Source: an uncultured Lachnospiraceae bacterium
Lineage (GTDB): Bacteria; Bacillota; Clostridia; Lachnospirales; Lachnospiraceae
Assembly (NCBI GenBank): GCA_947630695.1
Contig: CANRIM010000006.1
Location: forward strand, 17,314 to 81,313
Length of the DNA: 64,000 bases
Reading direction: 5' to 3'
Every line of letters starts with the position of its first letter. The first letter of the stretch is position 1. The notes under the pieces were generated by a model. It searched no databases and had not been told where the DNA came from. It worked only from the letters and a program-made list of their open reading frames with translations. Positions 42,856 to 52,096 of the stretch are shown here, one piece after another. Both the position numbers and the translations under genes were made by a program.

Positions 42856-43542
42856 ATGAGGAATGAAAAGACGGTATTCCTCCTGCCTTTTGCCGGAGGG
42901 AGCTCCCTGATTTACAAACAATGGCAGCATACGAATTTTCGGTTTCATGGAATCGATTACAGCGGTCACGGGTTTCGGTATCAGGAACCCTTACCGGAAA
43001 GTATCGAAGCGCTGGCCGATGATGTAATCGAGCAGATGAAATGTGTTCAGACAGAACAGTTTGCACTCTTTGGGCACAGTATGGGTGGATTGGTTGCATG
43101 GCTGGTTACGCAAAAGCTGGTCAAAAAACCGGATGTTCTGTTTATTTCGGCATGTGAGCCTCCGGCGTGTCTGGATGTCAATCGTTATCAAAAGTACCGG
43201 AACGATGATACTTTGATGCAGTACATCATCGATTATGAGCGTCTTCCGGAAAAACAAAGAAATACAAAGGTATTTCAGGAAATCATTTTTCCATTCATTA
43301 AAAATGATTACAGGATCCTGTCAGAGTACAGATATGTACCTGCAGAGATATTGGATGTGCCGATGGTGATTTTGTATAGCAGGGAAGATACGCTGATGCG
43401 ATATGAAGTGATGGAGAAGTGGAAGGAGTACGGAAAGAATGTAAGCTTTTGGCAGATGAAGGGAGATCACTTTTATTTGGAGGAAGAACAGGGAAGAGAG
43501 CAGATTTTGGAGATCATAGGCACCACTATCAAAGATAGATAA
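42856..43542 (+). CDS. Type II thioesterase
   Basis: The 228-residue alpha/beta hydrolase matches GrsT-like type II thioesterases. It has FLLPFAGGSS at the start, Ser75 in GHSMGG, an Asp in SREDTL and a His in KGDHFYL. Such enzymes clear misloaded carrier proteins in NRPS and PKS systems. Its presence supports real carrier-protein chemistry in the locus. It follows the adenylation gene by 10 bases. Confidence 0.87.
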   Translation: MRNEKTVFLLPFAGGSSLIYKQWQHTNFRFHGIDYSGHGFRYQEPLPESIEALADDVIEQMKCVQTEQFALFGHSMGGLVAWLVTQKLVKKPDVLFISACEPPACLDVNRYQKYRNDDTLMQYIIDYERLPEKQRNTKVFQEIIFPFIKNDYRILSEYRYVPAEILDVPMVILYSREDTLMRYEVMEKWKEYGKNVSFWQMKGDHFYLEEEQGREQILEIIGTTIKDR

Positions 43543-43595
43543 CGGAGCAATGTATTGTTGCTATTAATTTGATGAATATAGAGTAGGAGAACAAT

Positions 43596-44231
43596 TTGCA
43601 CAAACAGGGAATCTATGAGAAATATATCAAGCGTCCGCAGGATTTATTGTGTGCATTTTTAGCGCTTATTATACTTTCGCCGGTGATGCTGGTCACGGAC
43701 ATTTTGGTTCGAATAAAGCTTGGCAGTCCGGTGTTGTTTGCGCAGGAAAGGCCGGGACGAAACGGAAAAATCTTTAAATTATATAAATTTCGCTCCATGA
43801 CAAATCAATGCGATGAGAATGGAAAGCTGCTTTCGGATGAGGTAAGACTTACAAATTTTGGAAAAAAATTAAGATCAACATCTTTGGACGAACTTCCTGA
43901 ATTAATTAATATTTTAAAAGGAGATATGAGCGTCGTAGGTCCACGGCCTTTGATGGTTGAATATCTCCCAAGGTATAACGAACATCAAGCGCGCAGACAT
44001 GAGGTGCGGCCGGGATTTACAGGACTGGCGCAGGTGCATGGCAGAAACGCCATCACGTGGGAAGAAAAGTTTGACTGGGACGTTAAATATGTCGATAACA
44101 TTACTTTTTTAGGAGACTGGAAAATTATTTTCCAAACGGTTGCAACTGTACTGAAGCATGAAGGGATCAGTGCTGAAGGAGAAGCAACGATGGGAGCGTT
44201 TATGGGGACGGACAGGATGGTTTCTAAATAA
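43596..44231 (+). CDS. Initiating phosphoglycosyl transferase, PglC-like
   Basis: The 211-residue monotopic membrane enzyme moves a sugar phosphate from a UDP-sugar to undecaprenyl phosphate. It resembles C. jejuni PglC strongly: a re-entrant N-terminal helix (about 15-40), FAQERPGRNGKIFKLYKFRSM, the catalytic Asp98-Glu99 pair in STSLDELPEL, and GDMSVVGPRPL. PglC uses UDP-diNAc-bacillosamine, which fits the PglF-, PglE- and PglD-like genes here. The start is TTG 43596, with TAGGAG upstream. Confidence 0.9.
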   Translation: MHKQGIYEKYIKRPQDLLCAFLALIILSPVMLVTDILVRIKLGSPVLFAQERPGRNGKIFKLYKFRSMTNQCDENGKLLSDEVRLTNFGKKLRSTSLDELPELINILKGDMSVVGPRPLMVEYLPRYNEHQARRHEVRPGFTGLAQVHGRNAITWEEKFDWDVKYVDNITFLGDWKIIFQTVATVLKHEGISAEGEATMGAFMGTDRMVSK

Positions 44232-44373
44232 GAGATAAAGTTATTTTTGCATCAGGTATGTTTTCTTTGCCAGCAGATGTAACTATACAAGAAGAGTGTT
44301 GTTCGGATTACCATTCCTGTTTAGATGTGTAGAACAAGATGGCATACATAATATCATTACGGAGTAGATCAAT

Positions 44374-45633
44374 ATGAAAGTATGGCTGATAAATCATTAT
44401 GCAACAGCAATGTTTATGGATAAGGCAGGCAGACATTATTGGTTTGCAAGAGAATTAAATCGGAGAGGTTTTGAAGTTACAGTGTTTACTTCTGCTGAAT
44501 TCTTTGCAGACAAGATTATTGATCTGGGTGACAAGAAGTATGGAATCAAAAAAACGGATAATATTCCGTTTGTCTTTGTAAAAACAAACACATCAAAGGG
44601 AAATGGGATTCGACGGATAAGAAGCTGGATAGCCTTCTATAGGAATTTATTTCCATCTTCTAAAGCATATGCGAAAAAAAATGGAAAGCCAGATGTAATT
44701 GTTGCTTCCTCAGTCCATCCACTTACAATGGTTGCTGGAATACAAATCGCAAAGAGAATGAAAATTCCTTGCATTTGTGAAATTCGAGATTTGTGGCCAG
44801 AAGCGATTTTTCAATTTGGAAAAACCAAAGAGACAAGCCTCCTTGGACGCATACTCATTGCAGGAGAATATTGGATTTATAGAAAAGCAAATGCACTTAT
44901 TTTTACAAAGGAAGGAGATACAGATTACTTAAAAGAAAGAAGATGGACTAAAGAGCAGGGAGGTAACATTGACTTAGAAAAATGTCACTACATAAACAAT
45001 GGAGTTGATGTAAAAGAGTTTAATAAACGAGCCAAAGAATTTGTATATGATGACATAGATGTAAATTGCAATAAATTCAATGTAACCTATGCAGGAACGA
45101 TTCGATCTGTTAATAATGTTGGAAATTTATTGGACACGGCGTTGTTACTTAGAGAAAAGGATGGCTACGAGGATATTCAGTTCCTTATTTTTGGCACGGG
45201 AGATCAATTTAAAGACTTGAAAGAAAGAATTGAAAAAGAACACATAGACAATGTGAAAATGAAGGGATCGGTAGAGAGAAAATATATTCCCTATATTTTA
45301 AGCAAATCCTCAATTAATATGCTTAATTATGCGCAAAGTCAATACAACTGGACACGTGGAAACAGTTCTAATAAGTTGTTCGAATATATGGCAAGTGGTA
45401 AACCAATTATTTCTACCGTTCACATGGGATACTCCATCATCAAACGATACAACTGTGGTGTAGAGCTTGACGAAGATACGCCGGAGGCTCTTGCTGAACA
45501 AATCATGCGATTCCATGATATGGATATTTTAGAGAGAGACAAGATAGGAAAGAATGCCAGTAATGGAGCGGAAGATTTTGATTTCAGTGCGCTGACTGAG
45601 AAATTGATTAAAGCAATTGAAAGTGTGGTCTGA
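44374..45633 (+). CDS. Glycosyltransferase family 4, WbuB-like
   Basis: The 419-residue GT-B enzyme has the N-terminal MKVWLINHYATAM and SSVHPLTMVAG segments of WbuB-like transferases, and a C-terminal donor site with YAGTIRSVNN and NSSNKLFEYMASGKP. It probably adds the second sugar to the lipid-linked primer. It overlaps the heparinase-fold gene by 1 base. A gap of 142 bases without an obvious promoter precedes it. Confidence 0.87.
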   Translation: MKVWLINHYATAMFMDKAGRHYWFARELNRRGFEVTVFTSAEFFADKIIDLGDKKYGIKKTDNIPFVFVKTNTSKGNGIRRIRSWIAFYRNLFPSSKAYAKKNGKPDVIVASSVHPLTMVAGIQIAKRMKIPCICEIRDLWPEAIFQFGKTKETSLLGRILIAGEYWIYRKANALIFTKEGDTDYLKERRWTKEQGGNIDLEKCHYINNGVDVKEFNKRAKEFVYDDIDVNCNKFNVTYAGTIRSVNNVGNLLDTALLLREKDGYEDIQFLIFGTGDQFKDLKERIEKEHIDNVKMKGSVERKYIPYILSKSSINMLNYAQSQYNWTRGNSSNKLFEYMASGKPIISTVHMGYSIIKRYNCGVELDEDTPEALAEQIMRFHDMDILERDKIGKNASNGAEDFDFSALTEKLIKAIESVV

Positions 45634-47510
45634 TGTTAAACGCAAGGATGATAAAGTCGGTGTTAAGTGAATACGGTGTGAAGTGGGCAATTAACAGAAC
45701 ACTCTATAGCATAAAGCTTAAGTCAATGAAGGCTATTCCTGTCACTGAGAAGTTCTATGAAAAGAAGACGGTCTTTCCTGAAAAACTGGATTTGTTTGAA
45801 GTAGATATCCCATACCTTAAGCTTTTTCTTCAAAATAAATTATGTCAGGAAGAAAAAGAATCCTTAATAAAGTGTGCGGATAAAGTTTGTAATGGAATTA
45901 TTATGGGTTTTTCATCAATGGAACTAAATTATGGAAATCCTATTGATTGGCAACTGAATCCACTTACAGGAAAACGATGTGATGAGAATCTTGAATGGTA
46001 TAGGATTCCTGATTTTGACAAAGATCGGGGAGATATAAAAGTAATATGGGAGGCATCTAGATTCTCACATTTTATTACTCTTTCACGCGCGTATCTTCTA
46101 ACTGGAAATGAGAAGTATTACAGGGCATTCAGTTTACAATTAAAGGATTGGCTAGAGAAGAATCCGTACGGCTTTGGAGCAAATTTCAAATGCAGTCAGG
46201 AGTGCAGTTTGAGAATGGTAAATGTACTTCTGGCATACACGGTTTTTAAAAAGTCTGGAGTCACAGTGCCTGTCGATACAGAAAATGTCAAGAGACTTGT
46301 TGATAGGTGCTATAAAAAAGTGCTTAGCAATTTTTTTTATGCCTATAAATGTATAAAAAACAATCACACAATATCTGAACTTATGGGGATGATTGTTGGT
46401 GCGTGGTGTAGTGGAGATGAAAAACAACTTGATAAGGCATACAAACTGTTGGATGAAGTAATAGACGAGCAGTTTACAGCTGATGGTGGGTATAAGCAGT
46501 TTAGTTTTAACTATCAAAGACTGGCTTTGCAAGATTTGGAGTGTGTTTTATGCATTAGTAAGAGACAAGGAAGAGAACTAAGCAAAAACAGTAAGAATAA
46601 GATAAAAAATGCGGCATTCTTGATGTATCAATGTCTGGATGAATCTGGAGATATGCCAAATTATGGTTCCAATGATGGAGCATTAGTATTTCCTGTGACG
46701 TCCTGTGAATATCGTGATTTTCGGCCTGTTATTAATACCATATTTGCTTTGACAAGCGGAAGGCAGTTGTTAGGTGATGGAAAACATCAAGAAGAATTGA
46801 TTTGGTTTTCCGATGGAAAAAAACTTGATCATTTTCCATATGAGACAGCAGCCAAAGTTTCATCACAGTTCTTTGATGCAGGATTATTTACGATACGCAG
46901 TGACAAGTCTTGGATGATGATAGTGTCTAATGATTATCATTCTAGACCAGGAGACATGGACCAGAATCATATAGATTTATGGGTAAAAGGTGTCAATGTC
47001 CTTTGTGATGCAGGAACATATTCCTATGCTGTCGAAGAGGGCAAAAAACTGAGAAAAAATGTAAATCATAATACTGCTGTGATAGATGGCAGATGTCAGA
47101 TGAACACTGAAGGACCATTCATGATTTATGGCTGGAGCAAAAGGAAACTTGGCAAATGTGATGATACTAGTTTCGAAGGAACAACCATATCTGCAAATGA
47201 GTATAAGCATATAAGGAAGATTAAACAAATCGAATCATCTTATGAGATCATAGATCAGGTTAATATGGATTTTGAAATCCGATACCATACACTCTGCGCA
47301 GTTCGGATGGAAGGGAACAAGGCAATACTTTCCTATGAGGGAAAAGAGCTATGCATGATCTGTTGTGAGGGGATGGAAATACAACCAGCAAAGAGAAGCT
47401 TATATTACTTGAAAGAAGATGATACAAAGTGTTTGATAGTCAAATGTAAAGCAGGGAAAAGTATAAAAACGAAAATAAATATAACTGAAGGAGAAAGCGA
47501 AAATGATTAA
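45633..47510 (+). CDS. Heparinase II/III-family protein
   Basis: The 625-residue protein has an N-terminal alpha-toroid (about 80-370, with NPIDWQLNPLTGKRCDENLEW-type signature in shorter pieces such as WEASRFSH) and a C-terminal beta-rich heparinase II/III domain (HSRPGDMDQNHIDLWV-like region near residue 435). It lacks a signal peptide. Related genes recur in Wzy-type clusters that make uronic-acid glycans; the role may be lyase or glycan editing but is not established. It overlaps wecC by 8 bases. Confidence 0.82.
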   Translation: MLNARMIKSVLSEYGVKWAINRTLYSIKLKSMKAIPVTEKFYEKKTVFPEKLDLFEVDIPYLKLFLQNKLCQEEKESLIKCADKVCNGIIMGFSSMELNYGNPIDWQLNPLTGKRCDENLEWYRIPDFDKDRGDIKVIWEASRFSHFITLSRAYLLTGNEKYYRAFSLQLKDWLEKNPYGFGANFKCSQECSLRMVNVLLAYTVFKKSGVTVPVDTENVKRLVDRCYKKVLSNFFYAYKCIKNNHTISELMGMIVGAWCSGDEKQLDKAYKLLDEVIDEQFTADGGYKQFSFNYQRLALQDLECVLCISKRQGRELSKNSKNKIKNAAFLMYQCLDESGDMPNYGSNDGALVFPVTSCEYRDFRPVINTIFALTSGRQLLGDGKHQEELIWFSDGKKLDHFPYETAAKVSSQFFDAGLFTIRSDKSWMMIVSNDYHSRPGDMDQNHIDLWVKGVNVLCDAGTYSYAVEEGKKLRKNVNHNTAVIDGRCQMNTEGPFMIYGWSKRKLGKCDDTSFEGTTISANEYKHIRKIKQIESSYEIIDQVNMDFEIRYHTLCAVRMEGNKAILSYEGKELCMICCEGMEIQPAKRSLYYLKEDDTKCLIVKCKAGKSIKTKINITEGESEND

Positions 47511-48723
47511 TGTAATTGGACTTGGCTACATCGGACTTCCTACTGCTCTCATGATGAGCACACATGGATTAGAAGTTATAGGTACGGATTACAATAAGGA
47601 ACTTGTGGCAACGCTTAATGCTGGGAGGACGACATTTAAAGAAGACGGACTTGATGAACTATTTAAAGATGCGCTGAAGTCTGGGATTAAGTTTGCGACA
47701 GAGTATCAGGTAACAGATATGTATATCATATCAGTACCGACTCCCTATGATAAATTCAGCAAAAAGGTAGATGCACGCTATGTAATTGCTGCTGTAAGGG
47801 ATGTTTTGAAGGTTGCACCAAAAGGAGCGACATTAGTTATAGAATCGACGGTATCCCCCGGAACGATTGAGAAGTTTGTGAGACCTGAAATTAAGGCAGC
47901 GGGCTTTGTGATTGGAGAAGACATTAATCTTGTACATGCGCCTGAACGTATCATTCCCGGTAACATGGTATATGAGCTTCTTCACAATAATCGTACGATT
48001 GGTGCTGATAATAGGGCTATCGGTGAGAAAGTAAAGGCGTTATATAGTTCATTTTGTCAGGGAGAAATTGTTATTACTGATATCAAGACTGCAGAGATGA
48101 CCAAGGTGGTGGAGAACACATTCCGCGCAGTGAATATCGCATTTGCCAATGAACTGGCGAAAATTTGCCGTCATGATAATTTGGATGTCTATGAGATTAT
48201 TAAGATCTGTAACATGCATCCCCGCGTCAATATTCTTCAGCCCGGACCGGGTGTTGGGGGTCATTGTATTTCTGTTGATCCGTGGTTCCTTGTAGGTGAT
48301 TATCCTTCACTTGCGAAGGTTATTGATGAGTCTATGAAGACCAATGATGGTATGCCTGATTTTGTTCTTAACCGCATTTACGAAATTATGAGAGAAAAGG
48401 GTATGACTGATATAAGCAGAGTTGGACTTTATGGTCTGACCTATAAAGAGAACGTAGATGACATGAGAGAAAGTCCTACTCTTCAGTTATTAGAAAGTCA
48501 AGAGAGACATCTTGCAACCGGTCTTAAAGTATATGATCCATTCATTGAGAAAGATGTTGTGGCTAATCAGTATCATAGCCTAGATGCGTTTCTGAATGCT
48601 ATAGATTTTGTGGTTATTATGGTTAAGCACAATGAGATTAAAGAGAATATGGATAAACTTAATGGTAAGGTGATTCTTGATTGTCATAATATCTGTGATT
48701 TGTCAGGGGTATATCATATTTAA
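47503..48723 (+). CDS. wecC: UDP-N-acetyl-D-mannosamine dehydrogenase
   Basis: The 406-residue NAD enzyme oxidises UDP-ManNAc to UDP-ManNAcA. It has the N-terminal NAD motif GLGYIGLPTA and the catalytic Cys255 in GPGVGGHCISVDPWF, which favours the ManNAc-type over UDP-Glc dehydrogenase. wecB follows, completing the pathway from UDP-GlcNAc. The gene starts inside the heparinase-fold gene. Confidence 0.92.
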   Translation: MINVIGLGYIGLPTALMMSTHGLEVIGTDYNKELVATLNAGRTTFKEDGLDELFKDALKSGIKFATEYQVTDMYIISVPTPYDKFSKKVDARYVIAAVRDVLKVAPKGATLVIESTVSPGTIEKFVRPEIKAAGFVIGEDINLVHAPERIIPGNMVYELLHNNRTIGADNRAIGEKVKALYSSFCQGEIVITDIKTAEMTKVVENTFRAVNIAFANELAKICRHDNLDVYEIIKICNMHPRVNILQPGPGVGGHCISVDPWFLVGDYPSLAKVIDESMKTNDGMPDFVLNRIYEIMREKGMTDISRVGLYGLTYKENVDDMRESPTLQLLESQERHLATGLKVYDPFIEKDVVANQYHSLDAFLNAIDFVVIMVKHNEIKENMDKLNGKVILDCHNICDLSGVYHI

Positions 48724-48831
48724 CAAGGCATTTATAAATCTGCTTAAAGGAGAAAAAAATTCTTGATACACGAAAGATTTGTCCCTGAGATGTACATACC
48801 GAATATAAGAAGTGAGTTGGGGGAATATGGC

Positions 48832-49932
48832 ATGAAAAAAGTAATGCTTGTTTTTGGTACACGGCCGGAGGCGATTAAGATGTGTCCGCTTGTAAAGGAA
48901 CTGCAAAAACGGCCGAAGTTCCATACAGTTGTATGCGTGACTGGACAGCATCAGCAAATGTTGTCACAGGTTTTAGACATTTTTGAAGTGCGGCCGGATC
49001 ATAATCTTGCAATTATGAAGCAGGGGCAGACGCTATTTGATATTACTATTGAAATTTTGGGACGTATCAGATCGATTTTGGAAGAAGAAAAACCAGATGT
49101 TGTTTTGGTGCACGGAGATACCACCACTACATTTGCAACATCACTTGCATGTTTCTATTTACAAATACCTGTCGGTCATGTTGAGGCAGGGCTGCGTACC
49201 TATGACTTGTCTTCGCCATATCCGGAGGAGTTCAATAGGCAGGCAGTCGGGAGTATCGCCAGATATCACTTTGCGCCAACGGAAAATGCAAGAGAAAATC
49301 TTATAAGGGAGGGCAAATGGGAGAATCGTATCTTTGTGACAGGTAATACAGCAATTGACGCTTTGCGCACGACAGTCAGGGACTCTTACACGCACCCGGA
49401 GTTGGAGTGGGCAAAGGGGTTCCGAATGGTTCTGCTGACAGCCCATCGCCGAGAGAATCTTGGGCAGCCCATGCGCCGGATGTTTAGCGCAATACGCAGT
49501 ATTATAGAAGAATATGAAGATGTGAAAGTAATCTATCCGATTCATTTGAATCCGGAGGTGCGTAATGTCGCGAGAGAAATATTGAGCGGTTGTGACAGGA
49601 TACATCTTATAGAACCCTTGGATGTGCTGGACTTTCATAATTTTATGTCAAGGGCATTCATGATCCTTACTGACAGCGGCGGCATTCAGGAAGAGGCCCC
49701 CACACTCGGGAAACCCGTTCTGGTTATGCGCGATACAACAGAACGGCCGGAGGGGCTTAAGGCAGGTACGCTAAAACTGGTAGGAACGGATGAAAAGCAG
49801 ATTTATGAGAACATGAAACTTCTTCTGGACGATGGAAAAGAGTATAGCCGCATGAGCAGGGCCTCCAATCCCTATGGGGATGGGCATGCCTGCAGGCGGA
49901 TTGCGAATATTCTGGAAAATGAGATGGAATGA
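48832..49932 (+). CDS. wecB: UDP-GlcNAc 2-epimerase
   Basis: The 366-residue non-hydrolysing epimerase makes UDP-ManNAc for WecC. Typical motifs are FGTRPEAIKM, VHGDTTTTFA, GHVEAGLRT, TAHRRENLG and DSGGIQEEAP. The start is doubtful: ATG 48832 gives the standard N-terminus, yet a better ribosome site (AAAGGAG, 48746-48752) serves an in-frame TTG at 48763, which would add 23 residues. Confidence 0.93.
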   Translation: MKKVMLVFGTRPEAIKMCPLVKELQKRPKFHTVVCVTGQHQQMLSQVLDIFEVRPDHNLAIMKQGQTLFDITIEILGRIRSILEEEKPDVVLVHGDTTTTFATSLACFYLQIPVGHVEAGLRTYDLSSPYPEEFNRQAVGSIARYHFAPTENARENLIREGKWENRIFVTGNTAIDALRTTVRDSYTHPELEWAKGFRMVLLTAHRRENLGQPMRRMFSAIRSIIEEYEDVKVIYPIHLNPEVRNVAREILSGCDRIHLIEPLDVLDFHNFMSRAFMILTDSGGIQEEAPTLGKPVLVMRDTTERPEGLKAGTLKLVGTDEKQIYENMKLLLDDGKEYSRMSRASNPYGDGHACRRIANILENEME

Positions 49933-49966
49933 TAATGAAATTGGAGGCAAGAAGTAGTGGAAGTGT

Positions 49967-51010
49967 ATGGGTGAAATTGTGGGCAAGATAAAAAAAATAA
50001 GAGGCCATTTGATCACAGGAAATGAAGAGTGCCTATATATCCAAAGAAAAAGTAAATTTTATAAATATATACAAGGAAAGGAGCAGTATGTATTTCGTAT
50101 TGAATACCCTTTTTGGAAACGTATCTTGATAAATATACGGCTTTTCCAGCGGTTGCTTCGTACGAATATACGGGCATTCGTCGTTTGTGATGACAAAATA
50201 TTTTATGCTGTATCAGGCGGTTTATATAGTTATAGTTATGCAGACAGAAAGCCGCGAAAAGAACTTGCATTCAGGAATGGAATGAAAGCGCCGCTTGGGT
50301 TAACATACATTAAAGGAATGAAAGGCTTTGATGATCAAGTATGCTTTGGCGAATATTTTTCAAACGCAGAAAGAACATCTGTAAATATCTGGTCAAACAG
50401 GAACGGAAAATGGAAAGTAGTATATTCCTTTCCTCCAAATACGATTCGTCATATCCATGGGATTGTGCCGGATCTATATAGAGATTGTGTTTATATACTG
50501 ACAGGTGATGCTGATAAAGAAAGCTTTATCTGGAAGGCAGAAAATAATTTTATAGATGTAAGCAAATATGTTGGGGGCGATCAAAAATCGAGATGCTGTG
50601 TGTTGCAACCCAGAAGAAATTGCATTATATATGCGACTGATTCTGAATATGAACAAAACAAACTCTATAGGGTCGGCGTAAAAGAAAATGGTTCAACTGA
50701 AAGAATTGCCCTATACGATCTTAGTAGCAGCGTGATACATGGATATACCTCCGAGGAAAACCGATTATTCTTTTCTACTACGGTTGAACCCAACAAGGGC
50801 GGGATACACGCAAATGAAGCCGTGGTATATGAATTGGACGAAAATCTGAAGCTTCATAAAATTATTTCGGATAAAAAGGATGGGTTCAACCCGACATATT
50901 TCCAATATGGCTTTGCGGATATCGGCAAAAGCAACGGAAAGATATATGTTGGTTTTACAGCTACGAAGAAATATGATGGAATGATAGCGGAACTTGATAA
51001 CCGTGGATAA
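49967..51010 (+). CDS. Putative beta-propeller protein of the polysaccharide locus
   Basis: I do not recognise this 347-residue protein at family level. It lacks membrane helices and a signal peptide, and its repeated short beta segments (GGLYSYSYAD, RTSVNIWSNRNGKWKVVYSF, NEAVVYELDENLKL) look like a propeller. Similar proteins sit in capsule loci beside glycosyltransferases. It lies 34 bases after wecB and 14 before a GT4 gene. Function is unknown. Confidence 0.6.
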   Translation: MGEIVGKIKKIRGHLITGNEECLYIQRKSKFYKYIQGKEQYVFRIEYPFWKRILINIRLFQRLLRTNIRAFVVCDDKIFYAVSGGLYSYSYADRKPRKELAFRNGMKAPLGLTYIKGMKGFDDQVCFGEYFSNAERTSVNIWSNRNGKWKVVYSFPPNTIRHIHGIVPDLYRDCVYILTGDADKESFIWKAENNFIDVSKYVGGDQKSRCCVLQPRRNCIIYATDSEYEQNKLYRVGVKENGSTERIALYDLSSSVIHGYTSEENRLFFSTTVEPNKGGIHANEAVVYELDENLKLHKIISDKKDGFNPTYFQYGFADIGKSNGKIYVGFTATKKYDGMIAELDNRG

Positions 51011-51024
51011 AAGGGAGACATGGC

Positions 51025-52080
51025 GTGAAAAAAATAGTCATCATTGGGAACTTTGGCCGAACAGGTGTCAGTGCAGATGGCCAAATTGTAAAGACAGTAA
51101 ACCTGTACAACGAATTATCTGTACGTACAGATTGGGATATCGTAAAAGTAGACACTTCCCTACGGACGGATCATCCACTGAAATTACTGATTCGGTCAGT
51201 ATCTGCTTTGATAGCTACAAAGAATATCATAGTTATGCTGTCTACAAATGGAAAAAAATTCTTTTTCCCGTTGCTTTTTGTTTTTGCTGTAGTTTTCAAA
51301 AAGAATGTATACCATGTTGTGAACGGCGGTAATCTGGCGATGGAGGTGGAGAGGTATCCAAGATATCGGAAATATTTGAATTCATTTCAAAGCAATTTGG
51401 TTGAAACTGATTTGTTGAAAAGAGAATTAGAGCAGAGTGGGGTTCACAATGTAGCGATATTCCGCAATTTTCGACGAATGGAACCGCTGAAATCAGATGA
51501 ATTGAATGAGAGTTTTTCAGAGCCTTTTCCATTTTGCACTTTTTCAATGGTGTGTCAGGAGAAGGGGATTGAAGACGCCATTCACGCAGTCAGGCGAATT
51601 AACACGAGAAATCACCGAAGTGTCTGCCGATTGGAAATCTATGGTCCGATTAGAGAAGATTACCGGAAACGCTTTGAAGAAATTATGAATTCCTTCGATT
51701 CTGACATTCAATATTGCGGAACGGTTCCTCCTGACCAAGCAGTAAATACGCTCCGGCGTTTTTACGCGACATTATTTCCTACGCATTGGAAGGGGGAAGG
51801 CAATGCCGGAACCATTACAGAAAGTTTTTTTGCAGGAGTGCCGGTTATAGCGACGGATTGGAGATGCAATCGCGAAATGATTGTGAATGGATATAATGGT
51901 ATCTTATATCCAAGTGGTGAAGCTGAGACTTTGGATGATGGAATCAATTGGATGATAGATCATCAAAAAGAAATAGGAGAAATAAAACGAAATTGTCTGG
52001 AATTTGCTAAATCATACCAGCCGGATGTGCCTTTAAACCAACTCATCTCACAGATACAGGAAACAGATCGAAATATGTAA
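51025..52080 (+). CDS. Glycosyltransferase family 4
   Basis: The 351-residue GT-B protein has a donor-binding C-terminal half with FPTHWKGEGNAGTITESFFAGVP (in part; the E-x7-E-type motif) and ATDWRCNREMI. The N-terminus MKKIVIIGNFGRTGVSADGQIVKT is typical of capsular GT4 proteins. The start is GTG 51025 behind AAAGGGA. The sugar is unknown. Confidence 0.85.
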   Translation: MKKIVIIGNFGRTGVSADGQIVKTVNLYNELSVRTDWDIVKVDTSLRTDHPLKLLIRSVSALIATKNIIVMLSTNGKKFFFPLLFVFAVVFKKNVYHVVNGGNLAMEVERYPRYRKYLNSFQSNLVETDLLKRELEQSGVHNVAIFRNFRRMEPLKSDELNESFSEPFPFCTFSMVCQEKGIEDAIHAVRRINTRNHRSVCRLEIYGPIREDYRKRFEEIMNSFDSDIQYCGTVPPDQAVNTLRRFYATLFPTHWKGEGNAGTITESFFAGVPVIATDWRCNREMIVNGYNGILYPSGEAETLDDGINWMIDHQKEIGEIKRNCLEFAKSYQPDVPLNQLISQIQETDRNM

Positions 52081-52096
52081 GAAGGGACCATACGAA

